A stretch of DNA of 23,844 bases from an uncultured Chloracidobacterium sp. (GCA_937941715.1 CALDGX010000072.1:1-23844); one strand, 5' to 3'; shown: positions 1 through 8,108, counted from the stretch's first letter. The notes: generated by a model from the letters alone, not told the origin. Translations and numbers: made by a program.

Positions 1-172
1 TACGCCATCCTGACCTTCATTGGAATTTGACATAATCATATCTTAATCCGAAACGGTTGTGCCGTCAAGCAAATTTTGTCTTATCTATGCAACATTTGAA
101 TTTAGGTCGGCCGTGCGCTTGTCACAAGATCATGACACGAGGCATGCGCGGTCGACCGACGGAAATCCGAAT

Positions 173-3100
173 TTACCATTTTCCCTGGGGCCCGTGGTCA
201 TCAGAAGTCCAGTGATTAAAGTTGTTCTCGAACAAGATCGCATTGACCGTATATTTAATGAAATCAGAGATCTTGATCCTTCGCCCAAAGCCCGGATCGC
301 TTTCAAGTCGGTCATGTATCTGGCGGGCGATGATCGACGCCAGTTCGGGAAGTTCAGGATGCCCAAGTGCGCGTTGGACGTGCCCTCCGCGATTTGGTGC
401 CGCGAACCAGCGAGCAAGCGGCTGCTGCAATTCATTTTCCCAATCTTCGAGTATCCTTATGCAGATATCCTTCAATTCCGCCGCATCAAAATAACCGGAG
501 CCCAATATTGCATTAATACCTCGTCGGTCGAGCGTGTGCCAATTTGCGACCGTGTGTTCCACGGCAGATTGCCAGTCGGCATTGCCAATAAGCGGTATCC
601 CGAGTAACCCGTGGTACAAAAACGAATGGCGAGGATCGAGGCCCTCCGAAAGCCGTTTCATTATGCCTAGATGGATCAGAACGCGTTCCCTAAGATCTTC
701 GTTATTTGAGGCGGTTCGAGCTACACTTACGATCAGAGGCGGGCTCAGCGTCGGATCGTCGAACCAACCGTCGGCCTCGGTCACCTTGGAGGCAAAGTCG
801 ATCTGCGACTGCAGAGTTGCATGTCGGAATAGATGGCGAACCGCGACGTGAGGGATCTTTCCCGGATCGGCCTCTGCAAGCAACTTAGTGGCGAATCGGC
901 ATTTCAGCGACTCATTGCCAGGCACCTTAAAAATTTGGTCAATAATATTCGGCGAAAGATCCGCGCCTCTTTCCCGAAGTTCGCCTTCGCAGAACGTCCG
1001 GAGTATCCTCCCCGCTGCGTCCGACTTTAACTCCTCGAACCTATCATCACGACGGGCCTCAGCGATGTTGTTAAAGGTAAGCGGCGTGCCGCTCGCACGC
1101 AGATTTATCAAACGCGGACCACTTTGCAGCAACGCGGACACTATCACCTCTTGCGGAAAATCGGGAAGGTCTTTTTGTTTGAGGATCTCAAAGGCAGCCT
1201 GAAGCGAGGTTTTGACCGCGTCTGAGCCAAAATCTCCGCGGAGTTGGGCAAATGCGACCGTCAGAACATGGGGATCGGCATCCAGTGCATTTTCGCGCAG
1301 GATCTGGAGCGAAGATCGTCGTTTGACCGCATCGTTTCCCTGCATTTTCGCTGCTGCGACGAATGCTGTCGGGCCAAATCCATCGAGCTTATACCGACGA
1401 AGGATCGTCTCTGCCGCCGCTTCCTTGACGGCCCGGAGTTTCTTATATACCGCCCTCGGCCGATTCGATACACGGCAACCCAATGCAGCCGTCAGTGTCG
1501 AATCCGGAACGGCATGAAGGTCAGATCGTTCAAGGATCGAGACGACAGCTGCTTCACGAATCTCATCATCTCGGCAGGCTTCTAGTGCACGGACAAAAAT
1601 TACCGGACTCAAACTAATAAGGCGCGACTTATCGGACAATATCATCTCGGCCGCATGTTGGCTGTCCTCGGGGGCCGCCCGCCGGAAGTAATCGGCCCAA
1701 ACTGCGTCCGGATTTACATTCTCTTTCCAGAGTTTGTCTAGATATATTCGCACCTCAGACACCGGGATCGAATGGTCGGTCAAACAAGACATATAGTGCG
1801 GTTCACGGTTGCCCTTCGTAAAAAGCCTATCGATGTAATGCAATAGTCGAACGTCACCGTCAAAAATTGTCCTCGACGACCTAAAAAACGCCCGGAGCAG
1901 TGTTGACACCGAGTAATCGTCGAAAGCTTGCACCGCGAAATCGAGTATTTGCCGTTTGAGGTTGTCGTCCGGGTTTTGCCATCCGGCAAGTCCGGCCCGC
2001 GAGATCACGCGCTCGGCTATAGTGTCGTGATTGAACCGAACCCGCCGGTCCACAAAACCCTCAGTTCCAACCGATTCGCTGAGGTTTATGTAGAGCTTAA
2101 GTATCTCAAGAACATCACTCGTTTGATCCCACGATGTGAAAGCACCTGAGTTGCCCGCGCCTTGACCAAAGAGATCGACTAATTTTAGAAACGACCCCCA
2201 GGTAATGATCGGCCGGCCGGCCACGGACTGTCCGGCGGTGGAAATTGCAGCCCAATAATGGAGAGCCTTCGCGAAACCGGGTGAAAGGATGGATATCCGT
2301 TTCAAATCGTGGGCCGCGATCTGACAGGCCGCATTTTCAGCGTCTTGAAATTCGAAATCAATATCGATCCCGCGTTCAAGCCCCGCGATCACGTAAAGCA
2401 CGATGAACAACGAAGATCTGAATATTGCATCGTTTTTCAACAGCTGCCTGACTGGCGAATCCTCGGGGCGGCCTCGGTAGATCTCACTCAAGATCGCTTC
2501 ATTTTCAGACGGATTGAGTTCAAATTGGTTCGAGGCGTTGCTCCGGTGCTGTAAATAGGCTTTGCCGTAGATCTCGCGATCACCGATCAAAAGACGAATG
2601 TTTTGGATCGTTTGGCAGCGTTTCAATAGTCCGTCGGCCGTCATCGGGTCCGCAACAGACAACTGGCGATACCAATCTTCGACAAAAACGAAATAGTTCG
2701 ATTCGCGATCCGCCTCGATGACATCTAATGATCGTCTGACAAAATCGTCGAGTTTGAGATCGTCGACCCACACTACGGTCGCCGGATGCGACCGCGCAAG
2801 GTCGATAGCCAAACGGCGGAGCAGCGTCGATTTACCGATGCCGCCCGGGCCGTGAACAAGCAGGCTGACCTTTGAGATAGATCTATGATCGAATGCCGAC
2901 TCGGCCAACGCCCTGATCTGCGGATACTCGGCCCGAACGACGTCAAAGTTATTGATAATACCGAACCATTGGCAATCCTCGTCCTGTTTTGCCGAAAAGA
3001 ATTGCTCACGCGAAAATTGCCTGCCGGATCTGATCGACTCGACGAATTCGTCATCGATGACCTGAGCCGCGGGCAATCTGGGGGAAACGGTTGGACACGT

Positions 3101-3484
3101 ATCGCCAACGACGGTGACAACAGGAACACTGGCCGACGCTAACGGCATATCGATTGGATATGATCTCGGCTCGTCATCGGGAATCTCTACCACTTCACAA
3201 ACGAATTTGTAACCCTTCGAAGGAACCGTTTCGATAAATTTGGGATTTCCGGTTTGATCACCGAGAGCTAGTCTTATTGAGTGAATCGCTTGGGTGAGCA
3301 AGTCTTCGGTACCAATGATCCATGCCGAGTTCATTAGCTCGTCCTTTTTTATCAAGACCCCTGGCTCCCTGAGGAATCTCAACAAGATTTTTTTCGGATT
3401 TGGGCGCAATTTCACCTCAACGCCATTCTCAAATAACTCGTTTTCGGCGACATCGAATATGAATTTATCGAACCTGAAAATCAA
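173..3484 (-). CDS. Winged-helix DNA-binding / STAND-like P-loop NTPase regulator
   Basis: Large predicted cytoplasmic regulator of about 1103 residues. Numbered from the farthest upstream start (GTG at 3511), residues 10-110 form an OmpR/CadC-type winged-helix effector domain ending in the typical ETVPSKGYKF wing. Residues 110-215 are a linker. Residues 221-229 are a Walker A (GPGGIGKST), 272-283 a hydrophobic strand with acidic end (FVFVEDW) that fits Walker B, and 305-312 a sensor-like strand. The remaining 700 residues look helical and repeat-like without a family I recognise. The architecture recalls AfsR/SARP-type or CadC-like regulators joined to a STAND NTPase, in which ligand sensing controls the NTPase and DNA binding; that role is inferred. 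I prefer TTG 3484 over GTG 3511 because GGGAGAGG lies 7 bases before it and the domain starts there. Base composition is lower in GC than the neighbours, hinting at transfer. It diverges from the secreted peptidase gene. Confidence 0.85.
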   Translation of the reverse strand: MIFRFDKFIFDVAENELFENGVEVKLRPNPKKILLRFLREPGVLIKKDELMNSAWIIGTEDLLTQAIHSIRLALGDQTGNPKFIETVPSKGYKFVCEVVEIPDDEPRSYPIDMPLASASVPVVTVVGDTCPTVSPRLPAAQVIDDEFVESIRSGRQFSREQFFSAKQDEDCQWFGIINNFDVVRAEYPQIRALAESAFDHRSISKVSLLVHGPGGIGKSTLLRRLAIDLARSHPATVVWVDDLKLDDFVRRSLDVIEADRESNYFVFVEDWYRQLSVADPMTADGLLKRCQTIQNIRLLIGDREIYGKAYLQHRSNASNQFELNPSENEAILSEIYRGRPEDSPVRQLLKNDAIFRSSLFIVLYVIAGLERGIDIDFEFQDAENAACQIAAHDLKRISILSPGFAKALHYWAAISTAGQSVAGRPIITWGSFLKLVDLFGQGAGNSGAFTSWDQTSDVLEILKLYINLSESVGTEGFVDRRVRFNHDTIAERVISRAGLAGWQNPDDNLKRQILDFAVQAFDDYSVSTLLRAFFRSSRTIFDGDVRLLHYIDRLFTKGNREPHYMSCLTDHSIPVSEVRIYLDKLWKENVNPDAVWADYFRRAAPEDSQHAAEMILSDKSRLISLSPVIFVRALEACRDDEIREAAVVSILERSDLHAVPDSTLTAALGCRVSNRPRAVYKKLRAVKEAAAETILRRYKLDGFGPTAFVAAAKMQGNDAVKRRSSLQILRENALDADPHVLTVAFAQLRGDFGSDAVKTSLQAAFEILKQKDLPDFPQEVIVSALLQSGPRLINLRASGTPLTFNNIAEARRDDRFEELKSDAAGRILRTFCEGELRERGADLSPNIIDQIFKVPGNESLKCRFATKLLAEADPGKIPHVAVRHLFRHATLQSQIDFASKVTEADGWFDDPTLSPPLIVSVARTASNNEDLRERVLIHLGIMKRLSEGLDPRHSFLYHGLLGIPLIGNADWQSAVEHTVANWHTLDRRGINAILGSGYFDAAELKDICIRILEDWENELQQPLARWFAAPNRGGHVQRALGHPELPELASIIARQIHDRLESDPGFGRRIKISDFIKYTVNAILFENNFNHWTSDDHGPQGKW

Positions 3485-3491
3485 TCGGGAA

Positions 3492-3499
3492 CCTCTCCC
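3492..3499 (-). promoter_or_regulatory. Ribosome binding site deciding the TTG start of the NTPase gene
   Basis: On the minus strand GGGAGAGG is followed by 7 bases and then TTG at 3484-3482. The upstream GTG at 3511 has no purine-rich site before it, and the winged-helix domain begins right after the TTG, so the TTG is the more likely start. Confidence 0.5.
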
Positions 3500-3574
3500 A
3501 TAACCTACCACAAATACAGAATTCCCACCGAACTATCGATAAACTTTGATCAACGATTTCTGTGCTTCGAGGAC

Positions 3575-3615
3575 GTTCAGAACTTTCATTTCTTTCAGGG
3601 AAAAGTTCAGGACTT
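3575..3615. promoter_or_regulatory. Candidate operator: two 11-bp direct repeats 30 bp apart
   Basis: GTTCAGAACTT (3575-3585) and GTTCAGGACTT (3605-3615) differ at one base and start exactly 30 bp apart, close to three helical turns. They lie in the 190-bp gap between the divergent winged-helix NTPase and peptidase genes. OmpR/PhoB and SARP-type winged helices are known to bind direct repeats, so this is a plausible binding site for the adjacent regulator. Binding is inferred only. Confidence 0.45.
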
Positions 3616-3677
3616 ATATCATTCCGGCCCCTAAACTGACTCCAATGCTTTTACAGAAAAGCAGCGGGAGTTAGATT

Positions 3678-4610
3678 ATGAATAACCAAAATATGAAGAA
3701 TTTGGCAGCCTTTTACGCGATCGGGCTTGTCATTATTATGTCGATCGCAGTTTCCGTTTTCGCACAGGACAACGCGGCAACATCCTTGCCGCAGGTCAGC
3801 GTCGTTGGCAATGCTAAAGACATGACACCCAACACCGCGAAAACCGACATTCAGCGAGTCGTCCTTAATCTGGGGGCGACCGGAAAGGTCGAGGTCACGA
3901 TCAATAATCCGACCGATCGCTTCGGGGACGCGGATTTCATCGGGATCGACGCCATTGGGAACGAGGCGGCCCGGCAGACGATCGAGCTGTTGCCCGGAAT
4001 GAACCAAACGGTTGATCTGGCTGACATCTTTAAGTCTGACGAAAGCGGCAGTCTCGCCTACATAAAGGTCCAAGTGTCGGTTCGTCCCAACTTTGACCTC
4101 GACCTTTCGGCCCGAACCAACCCGATCGCGTTCTTTTCACAGCAGTCGTCGCAATGGGGATCGAACAAGCTCGGAACCTGCCGCTACGACACTATAAAAA
4201 GTGCCGGTTGTGCGATCACTTCGATCTCAATGGCGGGTTCGAGCCGGGCAACAGGCCTGAATCCGGCGACTATGAACACGTACCTGACGAATAACGCCGG
4301 CTATAGCAGCGGTTGTTTGGTCAAATGGAGCAAAGCGGCGGATTTTGACGGTACCGGCGGCTTTACCTACGTGGGCAGCGGAACGGTAAAATCGGCATCG
4401 AGTTTGAAATCAAATATCGATGCCGGGAATTATCTCGTGACTCGTTCTTCCAGATTTACTAACCACTATGTAGTAATAGTCGGTTACGACAATCAGGGAA
4501 CGTCGATCGGCGATTTTTTCTACTACGATCCGTGGGATCTGAACGCAACCAAGCGAAAGGTCGGCGACGGCTGGGTGTCAACGTCGAGTGCGACGCAGAT
4601 CTACAGGTAA
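3678..4610 (+). CDS. Secreted C39-like cysteine peptidase family protein
   Basis: A 310-residue exported protein. Residues 1-30 are a signal peptide (basic start, hydrophobic core, cleavage near VFAQ). Residues about 35-145 are an N-terminal beta-rich domain I do not recognise. Residues about 150-305 resemble Peptidase_C39_2: a Gln-rich stretch (SQQSSQWG) for the oxyanion position, Cys178 in GCAITS, His263 in NHYVVIVGYD and Asp284 in YYDPWD, which together fit a papain-like Cys-His-Asp triad. Two further cysteines (168 and 213) could form a disulfide outside the cytoplasm. The start is supported by GGGAG seven bases before ATG. Substrate is unknown; family members cleave peptides, and some cleave leader sequences or cell-wall peptides. 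It stands alone, followed by a strong terminator, and diverges from the winged-helix NTPase, which may regulate it. Confidence 0.8.
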   Translation: MNNQNMKNLAAFYAIGLVIIMSIAVSVFAQDNAATSLPQVSVVGNAKDMTPNTAKTDIQRVVLNLGATGKVEVTINNPTDRFGDADFIGIDAIGNEAARQTIELLPGMNQTVDLADIFKSDESGSLAYIKVQVSVRPNFDLDLSARTNPIAFFSQQSSQWGSNKLGTCRYDTIKSAGCAITSISMAGSSRATGLNPATMNTYLTNNAGYSSGCLVKWSKAADFDGTGGFTYVGSGTVKSASSLKSNIDAGNYLVTRSSRFTNHYVVIVGYDNQGTSIGDFFYYDPWDLNATKRKVGDGWVSTSSATQIYR

Positions 4611-4635
4611 ATTACCGGTAGTTGTCGCAACTCAG

Positions 4636-4664
4636 GGGCTGTCCGAAAGGGCAGCCCTTTTTTT
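4636..4664 (+). terminator. Rho-independent terminator of the peptidase gene
   Basis: A 9-bp stem (GGGCTGTCC with GGGCAGCCC, one G-T pair) closes a GAAA tetraloop and is followed by seven T on the plus strand. It ends the transcript of the secreted peptidase 25 bases after its stop codon. The minus strand lacks a T tract, so it is not an obvious terminator for mtgA. Confidence 0.9.
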
Positions 4665-4677
4665 GGCGACCGAACCG

Positions 4678-5448
4678 TTATTTTTCTGAATATGCGAGTT
4701 TTATCGAGTTCATACCGCGGAGGATGACGCGTTGGCGGCGGACGACGCGCTTGCGGTTCTTGGCGGGGTTAAAGACGTTGAGCGGGCTCGGGATCATGGC
4801 GGCGAGGAACGCGGCGTCCTCACGTGAGAGGTCGGAGGCGCTCTTTTTGAAATAGTACCGCGAGGCGGCCTCGGCACCGTAGATGCCGTCACCCCACTCG
4901 ATGATATTCAGATAAAGCTCGAGGATGCGTTTTTTGGTCAGTTCGCGTTCGAGAAAGTAGGTATAGACGGCCTCGCGGCCTTTTCGGAGAAAGTTGCGGT
5001 CCTCGGACAGAAATAGGTTCTTGGACAGCTGCTGGGTCACGGTCGACGCACCACGCTTAAAGCTCGGCATCGGCGGGATCCAGTCGTTCGGGTCGTAATC
5101 GCCCTCTTCCTTGGCTTCTTTTTCGCCCTCTTTCACGGCCTCGTCCCAGGCGGCCTGGATGGCATCCCAGTCAAACCCGTTATGCTGAAAAAAGCGTGAA
5201 TCCTCGCCGGCGAGCACGGCCCGCTGGAGGTTTGGCGAGATCTGTTCGATCGGCATCCAGATCATCGCCTTTTTGGGCTCGCGGCCCTCGGCACGCGCTT
5301 CTGAGATGCGGTATTCGATCATCGACGACGTGGTCGGGTTTTCGGTCCGCAGGCGCGAGATCGATGGGAACGTGATCAGTTCGTAGCCGATCCAGACGGC
5401 GACGGCCCCGGCGAATATGATAAAAAGCAGTTTGGTCCAGTACCACAT
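4678..5448 (-). CDS. mtgA: Monofunctional peptidoglycan glycosyltransferase MtgA (GT51)
   Basis: A 256-residue membrane-anchored enzyme that polymerises lipid II into glycan strands on the outer face of the inner membrane. Residues 4-22 form the single N-terminal membrane anchor. The GT51 motifs follow in order: EDSRFFQHNGFD at 82-93 with catalytic Glu82, GASTVTQQLSKNLFLS at 133-148, RKGREA at 155-160 with the second Glu, KKRILELYLNIIEWGDGIYG at 172-191, and the AAFLAAMIPSP segment near 212-222. Between motifs 1 and 2 there is an acidic, Lys/Glu-rich stretch (about residues 101-130) roughly 20 residues longer than in proteobacterial MtgA. There is no transpeptidase domain. The ATG lies two bases from the heptamer array, with no Shine-Dalgarno site visible. 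Confidence 0.93.
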   Translation of the reverse strand: MWYWTKLLFIIFAGAVAVWIGYELITFPSISRLRTENPTTSSMIEYRISEARAEGREPKKAMIWMPIEQISPNLQRAVLAGEDSRFFQHNGFDWDAIQAAWDEAVKEGEKEAKEEGDYDPNDWIPPMPSFKRGASTVTQQLSKNLFLSEDRNFLRKGREAVYTYFLERELTKKRILELYLNIIEWGDGIYGAEAASRYYFKKSASDLSREDAAFLAAMIPSPLNVFNPAKNRKRVVRRQRVILRGMNSIKLAYSEK

Positions 5449-5450
5449 CG

Positions 5451-5541
5451 TTAGTCGTAAATAGTAAATCGTGAATCGTGATTAGTAAATCGTGAATCGC
5501 AATTCGTGAATCGGGAATAGTGATTAGTGGATCGAGGATCG
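5451..5541. repeat. Tandem array of 13 degenerate heptanucleotides
   Basis: The 91 bases divide without slippage into 13 seven-base units close to TRAATCG (for example TAAATCG, TGAATCG, TGATTAG). The array begins two bases upstream of the mtgA start codon. Positions 5459-5500 are an imperfect inverted copy of 5591-5632 (about 34 of 42 positions pair), so the two arrays could form a long hairpin or cruciform around a GC-rich centre (5542-5590, containing GGCCGGCCGG). Similar short heptamer repeats are known in cyanobacteria; here the function is unknown. Confidence 0.85.
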
Positions 5542-5591
5542 CCAGGTGCGAACGGCCGGCCGGCGGCCACCCGACGCTGATCGCCGACCCG

Positions 5592-5633
5592 CAATTAACG
5601 ATTTACTAATTACAGATTACGATTTACTATTTT
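5592..5633. repeat. Inverted tandem array of 6 heptanucleotides
   Basis: Six seven-base units (CAATTAA, CGATTTA, CTAATTA, CAGATTA, CGATTTA, CTATTTT) that are reverse complements of the units at 5451-5541. The array ends four bases before the glgC start codon, leaving no room for a normal ribosome binding site. Any promoters for mtgA and glgC must lie inside these repeats or the GC-rich centre between them. Confidence 0.8.
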
Positions 5634-5637
5634 CATT

Positions 5638-6933
5638 ATGGGTCAATACGATAATGTCGTTGCGGTTGTTCTCGGGGGCGGTGCGGGTTCGCGGCTTTTT
5701 CCGCTGACCCACGAACGGTCAAAACCGGCGGTACCGCTCGGCGGGACTTATCGTTTGATCGACGTACCGGTCTCAAACTGCATCAACTCGAATATCACTC
5801 AGATCTTTGTGCTGACCCAATACAATTCCGCGTCGCTTAACCGGCACATTTCGCGGACGTATAGGTTTTCGAGCTTTTCGACTGGTTTCGTCGAGGTACT
5901 GGCAGCCGAACAGACCAAGGACAATCCGGAGTGGTTTCAGGGCACGGCCGACGCCGTTCGCCAGATGCTGCCGCACCTGCGCGACTGGCATGTCGACACA
6001 CTTTTGATCCTGTCGGGCGATCACCTATACCGGATGGATTACCGTACGTTTCTCGACCGCCATTTCAGCACGGGTGCGGACCTGACCGTCTCGGTAGTGC
6101 CGTGCCGGCCCGATGAGGCCGGTGAGTTTGGCCTGCTCAAGACCGACCCTCGCGGCGCGATCGTCGAATTTAAGGAAAAGCCGAAAGGTGCGGCCCTCGA
6201 GCAAATGCGCGTCGATACGACCAATTTCGGACTCGACGCGGAAGCGGCGGCAAAACGGCCGTTCCTGGCGTCGATGGGGATCTACGTCTTTAATTACAAC
6301 AAACTCGTGGACCTGCTCAAGATGGACAGTTCGTGGGTCGATTTCGGACGTGAGATCATTCCGGCGGCAATAGAAAAGTACAACGTCCAGGCGCACCTCT
6401 TCAAGGACTATTGGGAAGATATCGGTACCATCAAGGCATTTTACGAGGCCAATCTCGACCTGGCGTCGCCGCTGCCTAAATTCAACTTCTTTGACGCCGA
6501 ATCGCCGATCTACACCCGCAGCCGTTATCTGCCGCCGTCAAAAATGCAGGACTGCGACATCGACAATTCCATGGTCAGCGAAGGCTGCATTCTCAACGGC
6601 GTAAAAGCACGGCGTTCGATAATCGGCCTCAGGTGCCGCATCGACCACGGTACGACGATCGAAGATTCGATCATTATGGGTGCCGACTTTTTGGAATCGA
6701 TCGAGGAAATGCGCGAAAAGATGTCCGCGGGCAAACCGCCGATCGGCATCGGCCGGAACACGGTCATTAAGCGAGCGATCATCGACAAGAACGTGAGGAT
6801 CGGGAACAACGTTCGCCTGGTCAACAAGGACGGCATCGAACATCTCGATCATGAGAGCAAGATGTACTATATTCGCGAGGGGATAATCATCGTGCCGAAA
6901 AACGCCATCATCCCGGACGGCACTGAGATCTGA
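5638..6933 (+). CDS. glgC: Glucose-1-phosphate adenylyltransferase (ADP-glucose pyrophosphorylase)
   Basis: A 431-residue cytoplasmic enzyme making ADP-glucose and pyrophosphate from ATP and glucose-1-phosphate, the committed step of glycogen synthesis. The N-terminal nucleotidyltransferase domain shows GGGAGSRLFPLT (13-24), KPAVPLGGTYRLID (29-42), WFQGTADAVRQ (99-109), SGDHLYRMDY (126-135) with the metal-binding Asp128, and FKEKP (178-182). The C-terminal left-handed beta-helix has hexad-like repeats from about residue 305. It is closer to the cyanobacterial/plant type: the E. coli activator Lys39 position is Thr37, whereas Lys384 (IIDKN) and Lys421 (VPKNAI) match lysines that bind 3-phosphoglycerate in the Anabaena enzyme. 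Regulation by 3-phosphoglycerate is therefore plausible. No other glg gene is in the window. The ATG sits directly after the heptamer array without a Shine-Dalgarno site. It is convergent with the VWFA gene, two bases away. Confidence 0.96.
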   Translation: MGQYDNVVAVVLGGGAGSRLFPLTHERSKPAVPLGGTYRLIDVPVSNCINSNITQIFVLTQYNSASLNRHISRTYRFSSFSTGFVEVLAAEQTKDNPEWFQGTADAVRQMLPHLRDWHVDTLLILSGDHLYRMDYRTFLDRHFSTGADLTVSVVPCRPDEAGEFGLLKTDPRGAIVEFKEKPKGAALEQMRVDTTNFGLDAEAAAKRPFLASMGIYVFNYNKLVDLLKMDSSWVDFGREIIPAAIEKYNVQAHLFKDYWEDIGTIKAFYEANLDLASPLPKFNFFDAESPIYTRSRYLPPSKMQDCDIDNSMVSEGCILNGVKARRSIIGLRCRIDHGTTIEDSIIMGADFLESIEEMREKMSAGKPPIGIGRNTVIKRAIIDKNVRIGNNVRLVNKDGIEHLDHESKMYYIREGIIIVPKNAIIPDGTEI

Positions 6934-6935
6934 GC

Positions 6936-8108
6936 CTAACGCCGCTGCCGGTCGCGGCGGTTGATATAGCCTTCGCGGGCCCGGACGACGAGTCCCGGCC
7001 GGTCGACCCTGACCTTGATATTTGTCCGGCGTCCCGCCACGCGCTCGGTCGCCGGGTAATAACCGATACTGTAAAATTCGCGCAATTCGCTTGCGATCCT
7101 GGAATACGCGGCCGCGAGGTTGCCCAGGGTCGACGCGTCGTAGCGCCGTCCGCCGGTGCGTACGGCAAGTGCGTCGAGATACTCCTCAGCCCGGCGGTAT
7201 TCTTCGGCGGTCGTACCCTGACTGCCGGGCGTGCCGGCCCGCGGCGGCGATGTGCCGCCCGGAATGCCGCCGATGGGCGGCATAGTGTCTCTGATCGTCG
7301 GCGGGCCGCCGAGGACCGTGCCATTCTTCATCGCCTGTACGTCGGCGAACGTGTCATAACGGATCGTGTAGATTAGCGCGTCGAGCTCCATCGCGTCGTC
7401 AAGGTTGTTCAGGTCATTGACGCGGCGGCTGGTGGTGTCGACGCCGTCGGTGAACAGGATGATCGCCTTGCGCCCCGTGATCCGCCGCATCCGGTCGTTG
7501 ATGGTCAGGTCGACCGCCTCATAGAGGCTGGTGCCGGTCGAGATGCGTGTCCGCTTGATCGCCTGATAGATCGATCTTCGGTCATTGGTCGCCTCGCAGA
7601 GCATATGGACGTCCTGATCGAATGAAATGACCATCACCTTGTCCTGCGGCCTGAGCTGATCGATAAAGGCGATCGCCGCCGACTGTATCTCGGCGATCTT
7701 GAACGTCGTCGAGTAGCTCATATCCAACACCAGTGCGACGGTAAACGGCTCGTGTTCATTGGCAAACAGCGCGATCTGCTGGCTGACGCCGTCCTCGGTC
7801 ACCGTAAAATTGTCGCGGGTGAGCCCGGCGACGAAACGGCCTTTTTTGTCCATCACGCGGATCGGCACTGAGACGAGCTGGGTTTCGACCTTGATGACGT
7901 CGCCATCGACGATCCCCGAGGTCGGCAGATCGGCAACCGGAACCACCGGGACATCGGCGACCGCCGGCGTCGAGGTCGGTGCCGCGACGGGCGGCCTTTC
8001 GTTCGAACGGCCGTTGCCGCCGGGCGTGACGCGGCCCGACTGGGCGAACGCCGCCGGAGCGGCGAGAGCCGCCAGAAGGAGAACTATTTTGATGCTGCGT
8101 ACCAACAT
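6936..8108 (-). CDS. Secreted VWFA-related Acidobacterial-domain protein (copy 1)
   Basis: A 390-residue exported protein. Residues 1-23 are a signal peptide ending AAFAQ. Residues 24-65 are a Pro/Ala/Val-rich linker. A small beta domain typical of the family follows (KVETQLVSVPIRVMDKKG at 73-90, then FTVTEDG). The von Willebrand A domain spans about 122-350, with a complete metal-ion-dependent adhesion site: Asp129-Ser131-Ser133 (DMSYS), Thr193 (TGTSL) and Asp221 (FTDGVD). A Gly/Pro-rich insert lies at 266-300. The C-terminal segment with FYSIGYYP (345-352) is shared with the downstream-strand paralogue at 8234-9448. The family is abundant in Acidobacteria; its function is unknown, with protein-protein binding outside the cytoplasm the usual guess. 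The start codon has no clear ribosome site. Confidence 0.9.
   Translation of the reverse strand: MLVRSIKIVLLLAALAAPAAFAQSGRVTPGGNGRSNERPPVAAPTSTPAVADVPVVPVADLPTSGIVDGDVIKVETQLVSVPIRVMDKKGRFVAGLTRDNFTVTEDGVSQQIALFANEHEPFTVALVLDMSYSTTFKIAEIQSAAIAFIDQLRPQDKVMVISFDQDVHMLCEATNDRRSIYQAIKRTRISTGTSLYEAVDLTINDRMRRITGRKAIILFTDGVDTTSRRVNDLNNLDDAMELDALIYTIRYDTFADVQAMKNGTVLGGPPTIRDTMPPIGGIPGGTSPPRAGTPGSQGTTAEEYRRAEEYLDALAVRTGGRRYDASTLGNLAAAYSRIASELREFYSIGYYPATERVAGRRTNIKVRVDRPGLVVRAREGYINRRDRQRR

Noticed and set aside
27..32. TTGACA hexamer near the left edge as a promoter
   Set aside because: No -10 element occurs at 16-18 bases, and no plus-strand gene follows it.
59..607. A 182-codon open frame on the plus strand at the left edge
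   Set aside because: It lies almost wholly antisense to the NTPase gene, has no domain signature and an irregular composition, and does not fit any ribosome site; it is a shadow frame.
3546..3553. TTGATCAA palindrome, also found before eno (23749-23756)
   Set aside because: An 8-base palindrome containing GATC is expected by chance several times in a window of this size, and the two contexts share nothing else.
5451..5633. Possible CRISPR array
   Set aside because: The repeats are 7 bases, degenerate and without spacers, and no cas gene is nearby.
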